Below, in pieces: positions 12,401 to 21,795 of a DNA stretch of 64,000 nt; within the stretch, counting starts at the first letter, position 1, and the number at the start of each line of letters is the position of its first letter. Source of the stretch: Cordia subcordata (Eukaryota > Streptophyta > Magnoliopsida > Boraginales > Cordiaceae); NCBI GenBank assembly GCA_028554755.1, contig JAPTOF010000012.1:4009001-4073000 (forward strand), written 5' to 3'. The notes beneath the pieces were generated by a model, which was not told the origin of the DNA, did not search any database, and saw nothing but the letters and a program-made list of their open reading frames with translations. A program made the translations under genes and the position numbers.

Positions 12401-14938
12401 GTTAAGAATGATGTACTTGGGCCAATATGGAAGGTGCCTCCTACTGTAAGACCTGATGCTGTTACTTTTGTAAAGGACTCTTCTCAAGAGACCAGAGAAA
12501 GTTCAGATGTCGTGAATACAAACGGTAAAAGAATTACTTTTAGCATTGGAAATCATGTTGATGTTCAACCTGTTACTGGAGGAAAAATGTGTGTTACATG
12601 CTGTGATATTGCCAGACATAATTCCCAGAAGCAGCCCATTGGCAATGAAGATAATTTGTTTGAGAGATGTATAACCACAAATCCAAATCTATTGCAAGGA
12701 AAAGATCTGCATTTATTGGATAGGAGCTTTCGAGTAGCGTCACAGGATAACATGCATTCTTGCAATCCTGGGTGTGCTGACACTGCAGACGGGTATGGGC
12801 TGCACCCAATTGTTCAAGTTCTTGGAACTTCGTCAAGTGCTTCAAGTATCTGGGGAGAGTCAGGTGATCTTACGGGGAATCATGGTCCTAGACTAGCTGA
12901 AATGTGCTATAAGGATTTCATGAAGACGCATCCTCAGCCTTCGTCATTTTATCTGTCTAACCACAAGCCGAATGCAATGCAAGGACCGATCACAAGAAAT
13001 TACAGTGATATGAAGCACCATCCCTTTCTTCATTTCTCTCCTAAGGAGTTGCTGCATACATTATGTTCCATTTCAGACAGGAAGCAAGAAGACACAATAT
13101 GTGGAAATTCTAGTGTGGATGAGTGTTTTGTTGGTTTGCCTCTCAATTCACAGGGTGAACTAATCAAGTTGAACTCAAGTGGTAAAAGACGGTTTGACCA
13201 GCTGACAAGGCCAAGTATCACTGCAGGCCCTTCAATGAATCTAGCTGTTCCCACTAATATTTCTTTGTGCAGAAGTAATTACTCAGAGTTTTCTAGATGG
13301 GATGGCAGAACACCAGCAGAGGAGCACCTGCAATCGTTCCCTTCCAGGGACCTTGTTGAGAAGCCTTATTTTGTTTTGCCTTATGGATTTGGTGGTGATT
13401 ATCAATGTACTCAAAGAGAGAATGTTGGGTTGACTCCTATGAATGAATATGATCACTCCACTTATCCAGTCAAATCAGACCAGGATCCCATGTTTTTGCC
13501 TCAGCATGATCACAGATTATATGACCAGGCTTTGAGGCATACCGAGAATGTTCAGATTCATCAGCATGGGAATCCTGACCGTTTCTCACTTCATGTTACC
13601 CAATCTACCATGCGTCTGATGGGTAAGGAGTTCACAGTTGGCAGGAAAGAACTGCAATCATTTGAGGATGGAGATGTTTGGGCAGATAAGCAGATCACTG
13701 GACAGCATCTCCCTGGATATAGAGCTATGGACAAATCCCAGGCCCAGTCTGAATATATCTTGCATTCAACTTCAGGAAAACTGAGAGAAGCTCTTGCTTG
13801 TTCATCAAGAATGAATGTCAGTGAAGACTTAGAAAGTGTTTTCCAGATGAAGATTCCAGACTCCAGCTGTTCTCTGCCGCACCTTGTTTGTCAAACTGAC
13901 ATTGTGGACCAAGATGTTTCTCGCTCAATCAGAGAAAGTCCTGCTGCTGTCCGTTCATCATATAATTATAATTTTGTCCTCCAGGAACCTGTCAGACTTG
14001 GACACAGAATTTCCAATATCAGCTCTCAGGGACCATCATTTTCTCGTGATGAGTTGAGTAAGAATGTAAGCTCAAACTACAACAATCTACCTCATGCGTC
14101 AAAATTTAGCTTTCCTTTCTTGTATTCACTTTCTGAAGGTCATTCCCGATCATCTCGCTGGGAGAGCACCTCTAGAAGCATCTACCCGTCTACGTCAGAT
14201 GCCACACAAAAAGGGAAATTTGTGGGTCATTTTCCACTGTTTCCTGATTTAGGCAGCAATCATTATGCAGACGTCCAGACCTCTGAGACTTTTCGTTCAT
14301 ATGACTCTTTCCAACCTAACTTTGCCCTGCAGAATCCAGTGGGCCTTGGTGTCTTGTCTCACCGTCCTCCTGTGCCTCAGATCCCTAAGTCCACTCTTAA
14401 TCTTTCCATGCAAAGTACACTAGGGGACAGATCTGGGTTGAAAGACCAGACACAGTCAAAAATTTGTCTTAGAGGACCTGCCCCTTCTAGAAAAGCCAAT
14501 AAGAGGCGTGCAACCTTGTCAAAAAATTCAATGAAGCCAAGTAAGATTCCTAACCTGGCATTTCAAGGACATTATAGTTGCACGGGGAGCGGAGCACTCA
14601 AGGATCAAGCTAATAATGAAGGTGATGTACAATGCGAGGTAAAGGCAATCGAATTGGGTCCTGCTATTGAACCAGTAGGTGCCGAACAAGGTGATATATT
14701 TGAGCTCAATCAAAATAGGTTCAAAGTTTCCCTAGGGTTGGACTCATCTAAACTGAATAATTCCACTGGAGCCGGTCCCATCAAACTGACAGCTGGAGCA
14801 AAGCACATACTTAAGCCCTGTCAAAAAACAGGTCAGAATAACTCCATGCCAATCCAGTCAACCATCCGTTTTATGGAAACTGCTAGAGGTGACAAGGTTC
14901 CGCGATCTGAGACTTTGGCGAAAGTTTACAAATTTTAG
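6497..14938 (+). CDS. plant-specific nuclear-type protein, 1,166 aa (HAP8-like?)
   Basis: The coding exons I infer are 6497-6531, 6818-7403 and 12059-14938. They sum to 3,501 nt and stay in frame. The start is the first of two adjacent ATGs, and exon 1 supplies the family-like start MMAVAAEGFSIR. Exon 2 continues EYAWRMRSVDMGKCWPFD and then LPPIRVKKFTWW. An acidic stretch and a strongly basic Lys-rich block (about residues 170-207) follow, which suggest a nuclear protein. Exon 3 is a long Ser/Asn-rich, probably disordered region. It carries two K[HR][VI]TFS motifs at residues 316-321 and 364-369. The protein ends AKVYKF. I believe the N-terminal signature marks a plant-specific family that includes Arabidopsis HAPLESS 8, but that name is from memory and uncertain, and the biochemical function is unknown. 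The second intron (7404-12058) is 4.65 kb and full of transposon debris. The donor-like GTAAGT overlapping the stop would still recreate TAG if joined to the nearest downstream acceptors. Confidence 0.85.
8386..8651 (+). mobile_element. TRIM retrotransposon, 266 bp, with both LTRs
   Basis: A complete terminal-repeat retrotransposon in miniature sits in the second intron of the 1,166-residue gene. The two LTRs (8386-8459 and 8578-8651) are 74 bp each, start TGTTAACAC, end CTAACA and look identical by eye. The primer-binding site TGGTATCAGAGCC (complement of initiator-Met tRNA) begins immediately after the 5' LTR at 8460. A purine tract GTGAGGGGGCG abuts the 3' LTR. A 5-bp target-site duplication GTCTG lies at 8381-8385 and 8652-8656. 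There is no coding capacity, so it must have been mobilised in trans. Confidence 0.93.
8652..9005 (+). repeat. tandemly amplified TRIM LTR plus host flank
   Basis: Downstream of the intact TRIM, the host flank GTCTGTGCTTGCGTGAAGG recurs four times. It alternates with pieces of the TRIM: the 3' internal end with purine tract, and full 74-bp LTRs at 8714-8787 and 8899-8972. A 16-bp LTR tail sits at 8821-8836. The junctions join host sequence (TTAAGTG) directly to the middle of the TRIM internal region (CTCTAAGC). That fits unequal recombination or template slippage rather than new insertions. LTR 3 carries one substitution (ACACAAAA for ACACTAAA). Confidence 0.9.
9006..9864. other. intron sequence, nothing recognised
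   Basis: Part of the 4.65-kb second intron of the 1,166-residue gene. I see no open frame, repeat or RNA gene that I can support. Confidence 0.5.
9865..10500 (+). mobile_element. decayed LINE reverse-transcriptase relic
   Basis: Broken frames around 9869-10030 read PFALVMNE, then a degraded catalytic-box region (NIPDDIV), then a stretch ending in RERLEEKL. Around 10265-10440 a segment reads KGKY, later MKENRLR. The order and wording match the C-terminal half of plant LINE-1-type ORF2 (ALVMDE, FADDIVL, KGKFYK, MRENRLRWFGH). There are many stops and frameshifts, so it is inactive. The boundaries are approximate. It lies in the second intron of the 1,166-residue gene. Confidence 0.55.
10501..12058. 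other. intron 3' portion, nothing recognised
   Basis: The remaining part of the second intron. It ends in the acceptor TTCTTCAG at 12051-12058, directly before the exon that starts GAGAGATC. Some of the 10,500-10,800 stretch may be the 3' tail of the LINE relic. Confidence 0.5.
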
Positions 14939-16427
14939 TAAGTTCGCTTTCCTATGTACTTCCAACTTCTTTTCCTTTAAAACTATTTTCTGTACCATTT
15001 CCTTCTATATGTAGGAATATCTTCTGAACATGCAGGATACAATAACATGTCAGCTTGGCCTTGAGATGAAATCGGGGTTGCATGTCAAGTATTGCATATT
15101 CTGGAATTTGTAGGAGCTCAGTTTTTTGGGCTATGTTATCAGAGCCAAAATATTGGTCTGTCCTGTTGTTTAATTAAGCCTTCCACTTTATTCCCAGTTT
15201 GTTCCCTAAGAGGTATTTGTTAAAAAATCTGGAGATATACCCTTACGCTTGTGGCATGACTTCCTTTTTCTATCAGCTGTCTGATTTTATTACTTACTGT
15301 TTTCCTAGTTGAAATTGCGGCTAAGAATTTTTATTTTATTTTTCACATAATCTGTAGGCAAAGGTAATTACTTGTCTCTTTTAAATGGGAGGGTGGGACT
15401 TCACAACAGAAATCAGTAGCTTTGAGGCATCTGCATGAGAGATATAGCAGTTTGCTCAGTGAAACTTCTTTGTGATTTTCCATTTCTGAGAGCATAATTA
15501 TTTTTAGTCTTGGAAGGACAATTTGATGGGAGAAAGTAAAAAGTGTTGAGTCCTCAGGTGGCTGGTGTTGCATTATATTTCCATTGTGACTACCTGAATC
15601 TAATCCTATTGTGAAACTTCTGGTAGTGATTGGTGAATTAAGATGTCTCATCTGCAGAAACTGACATTACCAGTCTTTAGTCTTTACCGTCTCACTATAC
15701 TGGACTATTCTTCTTGACTGAAAGATTATCTCAACAAAGTGGAAGGTCGTTGTATACTGAAATCCTAATCAAGATACTTTTTGTTGAATTACTTTGGCAG
15801 AGTTTTGCTTACTTTAAAAGAATAAAAGAGGAATTATTCGATCATTATTCCCCCACTCTCCATTGTCCTCCATCTCTTCCTTCTTTTGACTCCTTTACCT
15901 CCAATATGCTCTCCTTCCCTTTCTTTTTTCTGTTCTCATTCTTCTTTTATTCATAGTCATCCATTTCAGCTTATGGTCTTCCATTCCTGTCAATTGCGAC
16001 ACTGGTGACTGAAATAGACAATTAGACTCAGCATTCTTGTTCATGCTTCCTTTGGTCAATTGATAAATGTGGAACTATAGGAGATGGGTTACTGTTCTCT
16101 GTTTGTACACTTCATAACTTTGATAGATCACATATTGAATTCATTATTAGATGTTGGAACATTTCTCTATTTGCCAACATAATGTATCAGCTTGTGTAAC
16201 TTGTAGTAAATGTATTTGCTTACTTTCTTAATTTTATCATGAATATGGAATAAATCTTTACAGAGTAGGAGGAGACTAAAAACCTTTTCAAATCTACATA
16301 TTCAAAGACCTCATTAGAAGCCATCACCGAAGCACCATTTCTTCTTTCCAATCCTCAAATAGACATATTCCTCCAGCTAGATGCAGGATCTCGCTTGCTG
16401 ACATAACTGTTACTCTTGTTCTGCTTA
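14939..16427 (+). other. 3' UTR and intergenic region
   Basis: The 3' flank of the 1,166-residue gene. It is AT-rich with scattered T-rich blocks and no supported coding region. The transcript end cannot be fixed from sequence alone. Confidence 0.5.
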
Positions 16428-16523
16428 GTCTTGACCTTGTTATTTCATGCTGAATGGTGATAATGAGATTTCGAAGTCTTGAACTTGTTATTTCATGCTG
16501 AATGGTGATAATGAGATTTCAAA
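16428..16523. repeat. 48-bp tandem duplication
   Basis: Two consecutive copies of a 48-bp unit containing CTTGTTATTTCATGCTG and GGTGATAATGAGATTTC. They differ at only a few bases. The duplication lies between the ends of two convergent genes. Confidence 0.85.
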
Positions 16524-16642
16524 GATTTTGATCACCTCAATGTTTCTTTGCTTCTTTTTCAGCCTGCGAGCATTACAAAAAACTAAAATTAGAATATTTT
16601 TAGATGTTTGATGGTGTCAGAGGGAGAGCTTTTGCTTTCTAG

Positions 16643-18056
16643 CTAAAGTCTTACCGCTCTGACTACTCTTTCAAACGCGTCTTGTCCATATTTCTCTATG
16701 TATCTCTCTACTGATCTCCGGGCGTCCAGGCTCATCATCTGGAGGACCTTCCTTTGGCCTTCAGGATAGTTTGAGCTCACATAGCTCCCAACTTTCACAT
16801 ACTTCCGCACGAAATTCTCGTGTATATAAGCTGCACCATTGATTTTTGGTAGTACCAACCACATACAAAACACAAGCTTCATATATGACCAGAATGGAAG
16901 CCTGTTTACATCAATTGTAAGTCTACAACGAGAGGAGAAAATGAAAAACATCTGCATAACTATGAGCACATGTGTCGTGCACGTAAGGCGCTGTGTTTAT
17001 GCATGTGTGCGCCAATCTGTGTGCATGTGTAGAATACAGATGCTATGTTTCAATACCATTGAAGGACTTTCCAAAAAGACAGCTCGAAGAGGGTTAAAAA
17101 AGAATATATAACCCAATATGTTAGCCATTGCTGATCATCTACCACCGAAGGGCTCTCAATTGCTAGCATCGATGCATATCTGTTCATTCACATAGCAGCT
17201 AGTCAGTCTGTTTATGTATTCACTTTACCTTGTTGGAGAAACCATGACTGAAGATTGTTTACTTACAGAGGATAAACAAGCATCACCCCTGGCCTGGTTA
17301 CCATGAAAGCAAAATAGTTAGTCAATTTCTTGACTGAAACTTTGCGTCTTTCTTGATATTTGTGGGGGCCTGGGTTTCTGAGCTTGGGGCAATCTTTTTA
17401 TGTATTGATGTGTTTCATGAGAAATAATGTTTTTGAATTTTGATATATAGGTTGGATGATGCGATTTAATATATAGACAGGTAAAATGCACATTGTAATT
17501 TGTTTAATTAATTGATTACTTACTATATTCTAGAACTTACAATATTACACCCTTTTACTTTTCAAAGATTGCACATAATCTTCTCTCTTAACATTTTCTC
17601 ATTTAAATCAAAGTGCTTCTTTTTGCATCTATGAGTTTTAAACTTACAATGCGTCAATATATTTTCACAAAAGTACCTTTATTTTCAACTAACGATGTTC
17701 AAATAACAAAAGAAAACGAGACAATTGTACCATTTTTTGGAAGTACAAGTAGGTAATATGATAAATCTTAAAAGCAGAGGAAGCCAATCAATTAATTGGA
17801 CAAATCATAGACAGTAACCTGCCAACTTTTGAAAACTATAAGGTTGGTGTAGTAAATTTAAAGATAAAAGGGGTAATAAGTTAATAAGGCAAATTACAAG
17901 GCTTACGTGCATTTTACCCTGTATAGACTATAACGTAATTTTCTGCTGAAAACTTTGAGCTCGATATGTTTTTTTATGCCCATAAGCTATAGGAAAGAAA
18001 AAAAGATACCCGATGATTGCATATAGATGTGTGGCAATGGCTCCAAGAACGCCCAT
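16643..18056 (-). CDS. HVA22F: HVA22-like protein f (DP1/TB2/REEP family), 151 aa
   Basis: Four coding exons on the minus strand: 18056-18010, 17293-17267 (only 27 nt), 17179-17057 and 16901-16643. They total 456 nt in frame, with GT-AG borders. The first exon gives MGVLGAIATHLYAIIG, the tiny second exon PGVMLVYPL, and the third YASMLAIES then DDQQWLTYWVIYSF. The last gives LPFWSYMKLVFCMWLVLP, the conserved NGAAYIHENFVRKYV, and the HVA22f-type tail VLQMMSLDARRSVE. The hydrophobic segments (about 17-32, 46-62, 70-85) are the paired hairpins that DP1/HVA22 proteins insert into the ER membrane, where the family shapes ER tubules and vesicle traffic. The C-terminal Arg/Glu helix and the lack of the long HVA22a/c-type tail point to subclass f. 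The length is close to Arabidopsis HVA22f (about 158 aa). A GTAAGA just before the stop could be an alternative donor. Intron 1 carries a TIR element (17478-17921). Confidence 0.93.
17478..17921. mobile_element. TIR fold-back element in HVA22f intron 1
   Basis: A 444-bp element whose ends are inverted copies: CAGGTAAAATGCAC on the left and, as reverse complement, CAGGGTAAAATGCACG on the right. The inverted similarity continues inwards (TAATTTG and ATTACACCC regions). The direct 6-bp flank TATAGA is present on both sides (17472-17477 and 17922-17927). The same end type (TAAAATG...) recurs near 27440, 34299, 35785, 48793 and 49545, so this is a local family. The superfamily is not certain. Confidence 0.75.
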
Positions 18057-18177
18057 GTCTGAAAATGCTACTTTTTCTCTGTTCTCTAGTTGCTGTCAAA
18101 TGTTAGAGCACTTTTCTATTGGCAATAAAGAACTAAAAATTTACTTTTAGGACAATGAGAAAAAAAAGAGTTGCTTA

Positions 18178-18190
18178 TAATTTATATATA
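18178..18190 (-). promoter_or_regulatory. candidate TATA box of the HVA22f gene
   Basis: Read on the minus strand this is TATATATAAATTA. It lies about 125-135 nt upstream of the ATG at 18056, a plausible distance for a short plant leader. Confidence 0.45.
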
Positions 18191-18199
18191 TGTGCTTTT

Positions 18200-21050
18200 A
18201 AGTAGGTATTTAGCATTTAGCATTTGATCGTATGAAGTAAAGAATATATTAGTAGATGAGCCAAAGCCTTCTTTTCTTCATGTAGAAGGAAAAACAGTAG
18301 AGAACGAGACAGCAAGGAAAAGGATACATCAAGCTTGAGGAATTAATTAGGGCAAAGTTGAATCTTCTGTACGAGTATTATGTCTCGATTCTTTTTTTGA
18401 ATGGAAAGAAATGGATAGAGAAGAACGAGTGTTTTTTAGAAGACGTTTAAGAGCTTATCTCTCTCGTTTATTGGAAATGAAACTGTTTGCTAACTTTGTT
18501 TAGTTTATTCACCAACTTCTGAGAAAAGGGGAAAAAGAAGAAATGTAAGGATGAGGAATGGAATGTCAAGTTCAAGGAACCTCTCTTTGAGATACATACT
18601 TTTCGCTCAGCAAGAAAGGAGCTTTATAAACCATCGATTGAATATTATATGGTGACAAAATTTTCTTTTTCTTTTTTATATGGCTTCACTTAAATCGAGA
18701 TTCTTTAATCTGTGAGATTCACTAATGCCACGTGCCTAAATTAAGCATCGAAGTAATTTTGAAATGCATTATTTAATTTCAATTTCTCGCAACATTTTTC
18801 TCAAGGAGCAACTTTAACTGAAGACTAGCTTTTGATCGCGGGTAATGCACGAGATTCGATATAAATTTTTAATATTAAAGTTTGTAACTAATAATGTTTT
18901 ATATTATATTATATTTTAATTAGTTGATTGCATTCCAAATGATATTTTTGTTGCAACTAGAGAAAAAAAAATGCATACAAACATGGTGGCCAATAAGTGA
19001 AATATTCAGGGATATTTTCATTGTGATTAAAGAATCATGTAAAAATTTCAACTAACGAGTGTCATATTCTTAAAATGTTAAAATTTTTTATATTTTATAA
19101 ATAAATGACATATATAGATATTTTCATGATGATTAGAGAATCATGTAAAAATTTTTACTAATGAGTGTCATACTCTTAAAACGTTAAAATTTTTATATTT
19201 TATAAATATATTCTGATTAACTTTCATTATTTAAAAATATTGATGTTAGTTCTTTTGTATTTTATAAATTTATTCAAGTCATATTGTTTATAAATAAATT
19301 TATTTTTAACAAATTTTCAATATATAATTTTGCATAACATTCTTAAAAAAAGGTTATTTTGAGATATAAGGAAGTAAGGAAAAGAGGAAAGAAGTTATAG
19401 GCATTAATGGTACAATAATAAATTAATATGCATTATTAAAATTTAAAAAGAAAATGAGTTATAAAGAATAACAATAAAAACGCTGGCGTAGGCATTTGAA
19501 CTAGAAGGAGACAAACAAGACATGTGGAACAATTTAATTGGTCAAAAAATTAGAGGGAAGCAAGTTAGCAAAGTTAGTTTTGTTTTTAGTATATAGTGAT
19601 AGATCATGATGGCTCAGATGCAGGTTTTGTGTTGCTTAAGCTACAAATGTTCGGGCTTGGTTTGCCTTAGTAGGGATTGTTATGGTACTCAAAGATGTAT
19701 CCCAGTGTGGTGTTAGATTTGGAATTCGCCTCCAAAAAGTTCACGAATTACGAAAATCAGTCTTAAGAAAATAAATTCTTAACTGATTCAAATACAAGAG
19801 ATGATCGAATAAGTCTTCTATTTATGTTTTAAATGTTCTACCACTAAACTAATTCCTCAAATAAGAAGTATTTACAAACCAAATATTCTTAGGAGTAACT
19901 CAAAACAGAAGAAAAAACGACATTGCTGCATTTCCAATATAAGTGCGCACTAATGTTCATTGTATTCTTTTTTCTGGTCGAAATATTCATTTTATGATTA
20001 TTGTGTTCCATGCGCACCCGAATTAATGTAATCAATTCTTAAAGATGTTATCAGAAAAATGTCACAACAATGTACAAGCAAGCCAGCACCAAAAGTGATT
20101 CATTGAAGCCTCCTACCTAGTAGATAATGCACCTTAAATAGGAACTTCTAATATCCTTTTATTTTTATTGTTAATTAAACACTAGATATCATTTTATTTT
20201 TATTATTAATTTATCTTTCTTTTTATATATATATATATATATATGTTTAGTTAACATACTAAAATTAAAAAAAAAAATCAAAAGAATATGTTATATTGGC
20301 ATATCATTAAATGTGAAACACATCAAAAGTCATAAATAAGTTATAATTATAATATATAATAGATAGCCAGTTTGTGCGAGGTCGTGTGTTCTTCACTAAT
20401 TTTACTTTCTTAAGAGATGGTTCAAGGAGGTAATTGATCTGCTCATGAGTGAAATTTGATGATTATGAGACTTTAATTATCATATACGGAGAGATGACTT
20501 CTTTTTTTCCTTAAAAAGCAAGTTAATTAGACTCTGGTTTGTAACATACTTGGATCGAAAGATCATGATAAGTATTTTTGAGTGAGTCAAAGGTCAATTG
20601 ATAAATGCAGGGATGAACTTTTCTCACCTGTAATTTATTAGAAACAATCATATTAGCATTAGAAAGATCCTACTTGTCGAGCAAAGGAAAGAAAGGGCAT
20701 TTGAACTTCGATTGAGAAAAACGTATTATGTAAGTACCTGTAATCTGAAAATCCACTAGTTCTCCACCTAGGACTGATGAGTAAGCTACTCCTTTTTTCT
20801 ATACCTATTGTATGCGCTATCAAAGGCACCCGCAATTATGAAATAAAACGACGTGAATAATTTATAGCTATTAGATCTTCCTCGTAATACTTTGAAGTTA
20901 TAAGGAATTTTTCACTTGTAATGCTGAGACATGTATCGAAATATTAACCTCATTAATCACTTACAAGACAAACCTCATACAAATTCCCAATACAACTAAA
21001 GACTATATGGCCCTGATAGAAAATAATTAATGTATGTTCAACCATATAGG
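18200..21050. other. intergenic AT-rich DNA
   Basis: No supported gene. It contains a 106-bp tandem repeat (19011-19222), a (TA)n run near 20224-20244 and several T-rich stretches. Around 18825 the segment CTTTTGATCGCGGGTAATG looks like an anonymous dispersed plant repeat. Confidence 0.5.
19011..19222. repeat. 106-bp direct tandem repeat, two copies
   Basis: Copies start at 19011 and 19117 with GATATTTTCAT, and both contain GAATCATGTAAAAATTT and GAGTGTCATA. They are mildly diverged, so the duplication is not recent. Confidence 0.8.
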
Positions 21051-21054
21051 ATTA

Positions 21055-21792
21055 GGGTCTGTTCAGCAAATTTTGTTGTTAGAGTCGGTGATAGTTGTTT
21101 GAGTAACTGATAATTGTTGTATTTTAGTTGTTAGCTGATCGTTGTTTAACTAGTGAATTGAACAAAATACATTTGGTAAAATTAGCTGTTAGATTAGCTA
21201 ATAAATGTAAAATGACGTAAAAAGACATTGATATCATGTTATTATTATTATTATTATTGTTGTTGTTGTTGTTGTTATTACTATTATAGGAATAGGAAAA
21301 TATGTTTCATAATTAGATATTTATTTTTATAATCATATTTTAATATTAAAATATAACTAATTTTTTGATAAAACATTTGTATCAATGTTATAAAAATTAA
21401 TTTTAATAGATTCAAAATTATTTTTCAAAAGCAAAATACTAATAAAACTTATACTATTAGTAATGTTGATTATATAGAATTTGAAATTTATTTTTTGTTA
21501 TTTCTTATTTATATTTGTGAAAGAAAAGGTAAAAATATAGAGAGAGATTGGAGAAAAAATAGAAAAACAAAAAAAATGCAAAAGGATAAAATTGTCAAAA
21601 AAATATGAAAAGCTAAAAGTTACCTGAAAAGCTAAAATTTTTAGCTTTTGTGAAACGCTAATTGAGAGGCTAAAAGCTACTCGAAACGCTACTCGAAACG
21701 TTAGTTTACCAAGTAACAATAATTTAGAAAAATAGTATTTTGATCAGTCAAAACACTAAAAGTTACTTGAAAAACTATTGTTAAACACGTAC
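21055..21792. mobile_element. Harbinger-like non-autonomous element, about 738 bp
   Basis: TTA flanks both sides (21052-21054, 21793-21795). The ends are imperfect inverted repeats (left GGGTCTGTTCAGCAAA, right as reverse complement GTACGTGTTTAACAAT). The interior holds sub-terminal motifs in inverted orientation (TAGCTGATCG, AGCTAAAAG, CTCGAAACG). A related copy in the opposite orientation lies at 33407-34170. No transposase is encoded. A TTA/TNT repeat sits at about 21239-21277. Confidence 0.6.
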
Positions 21793-21795
21793 TTA

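Noticed and set aside
6497..14938. EMBRYONIC FLOWER 1
   Set aside because: The KCWPF-like wording resembles EMF1, but the rest of the N-terminus and the exon layout fit a different plant-specific family, so I gave no symbol.
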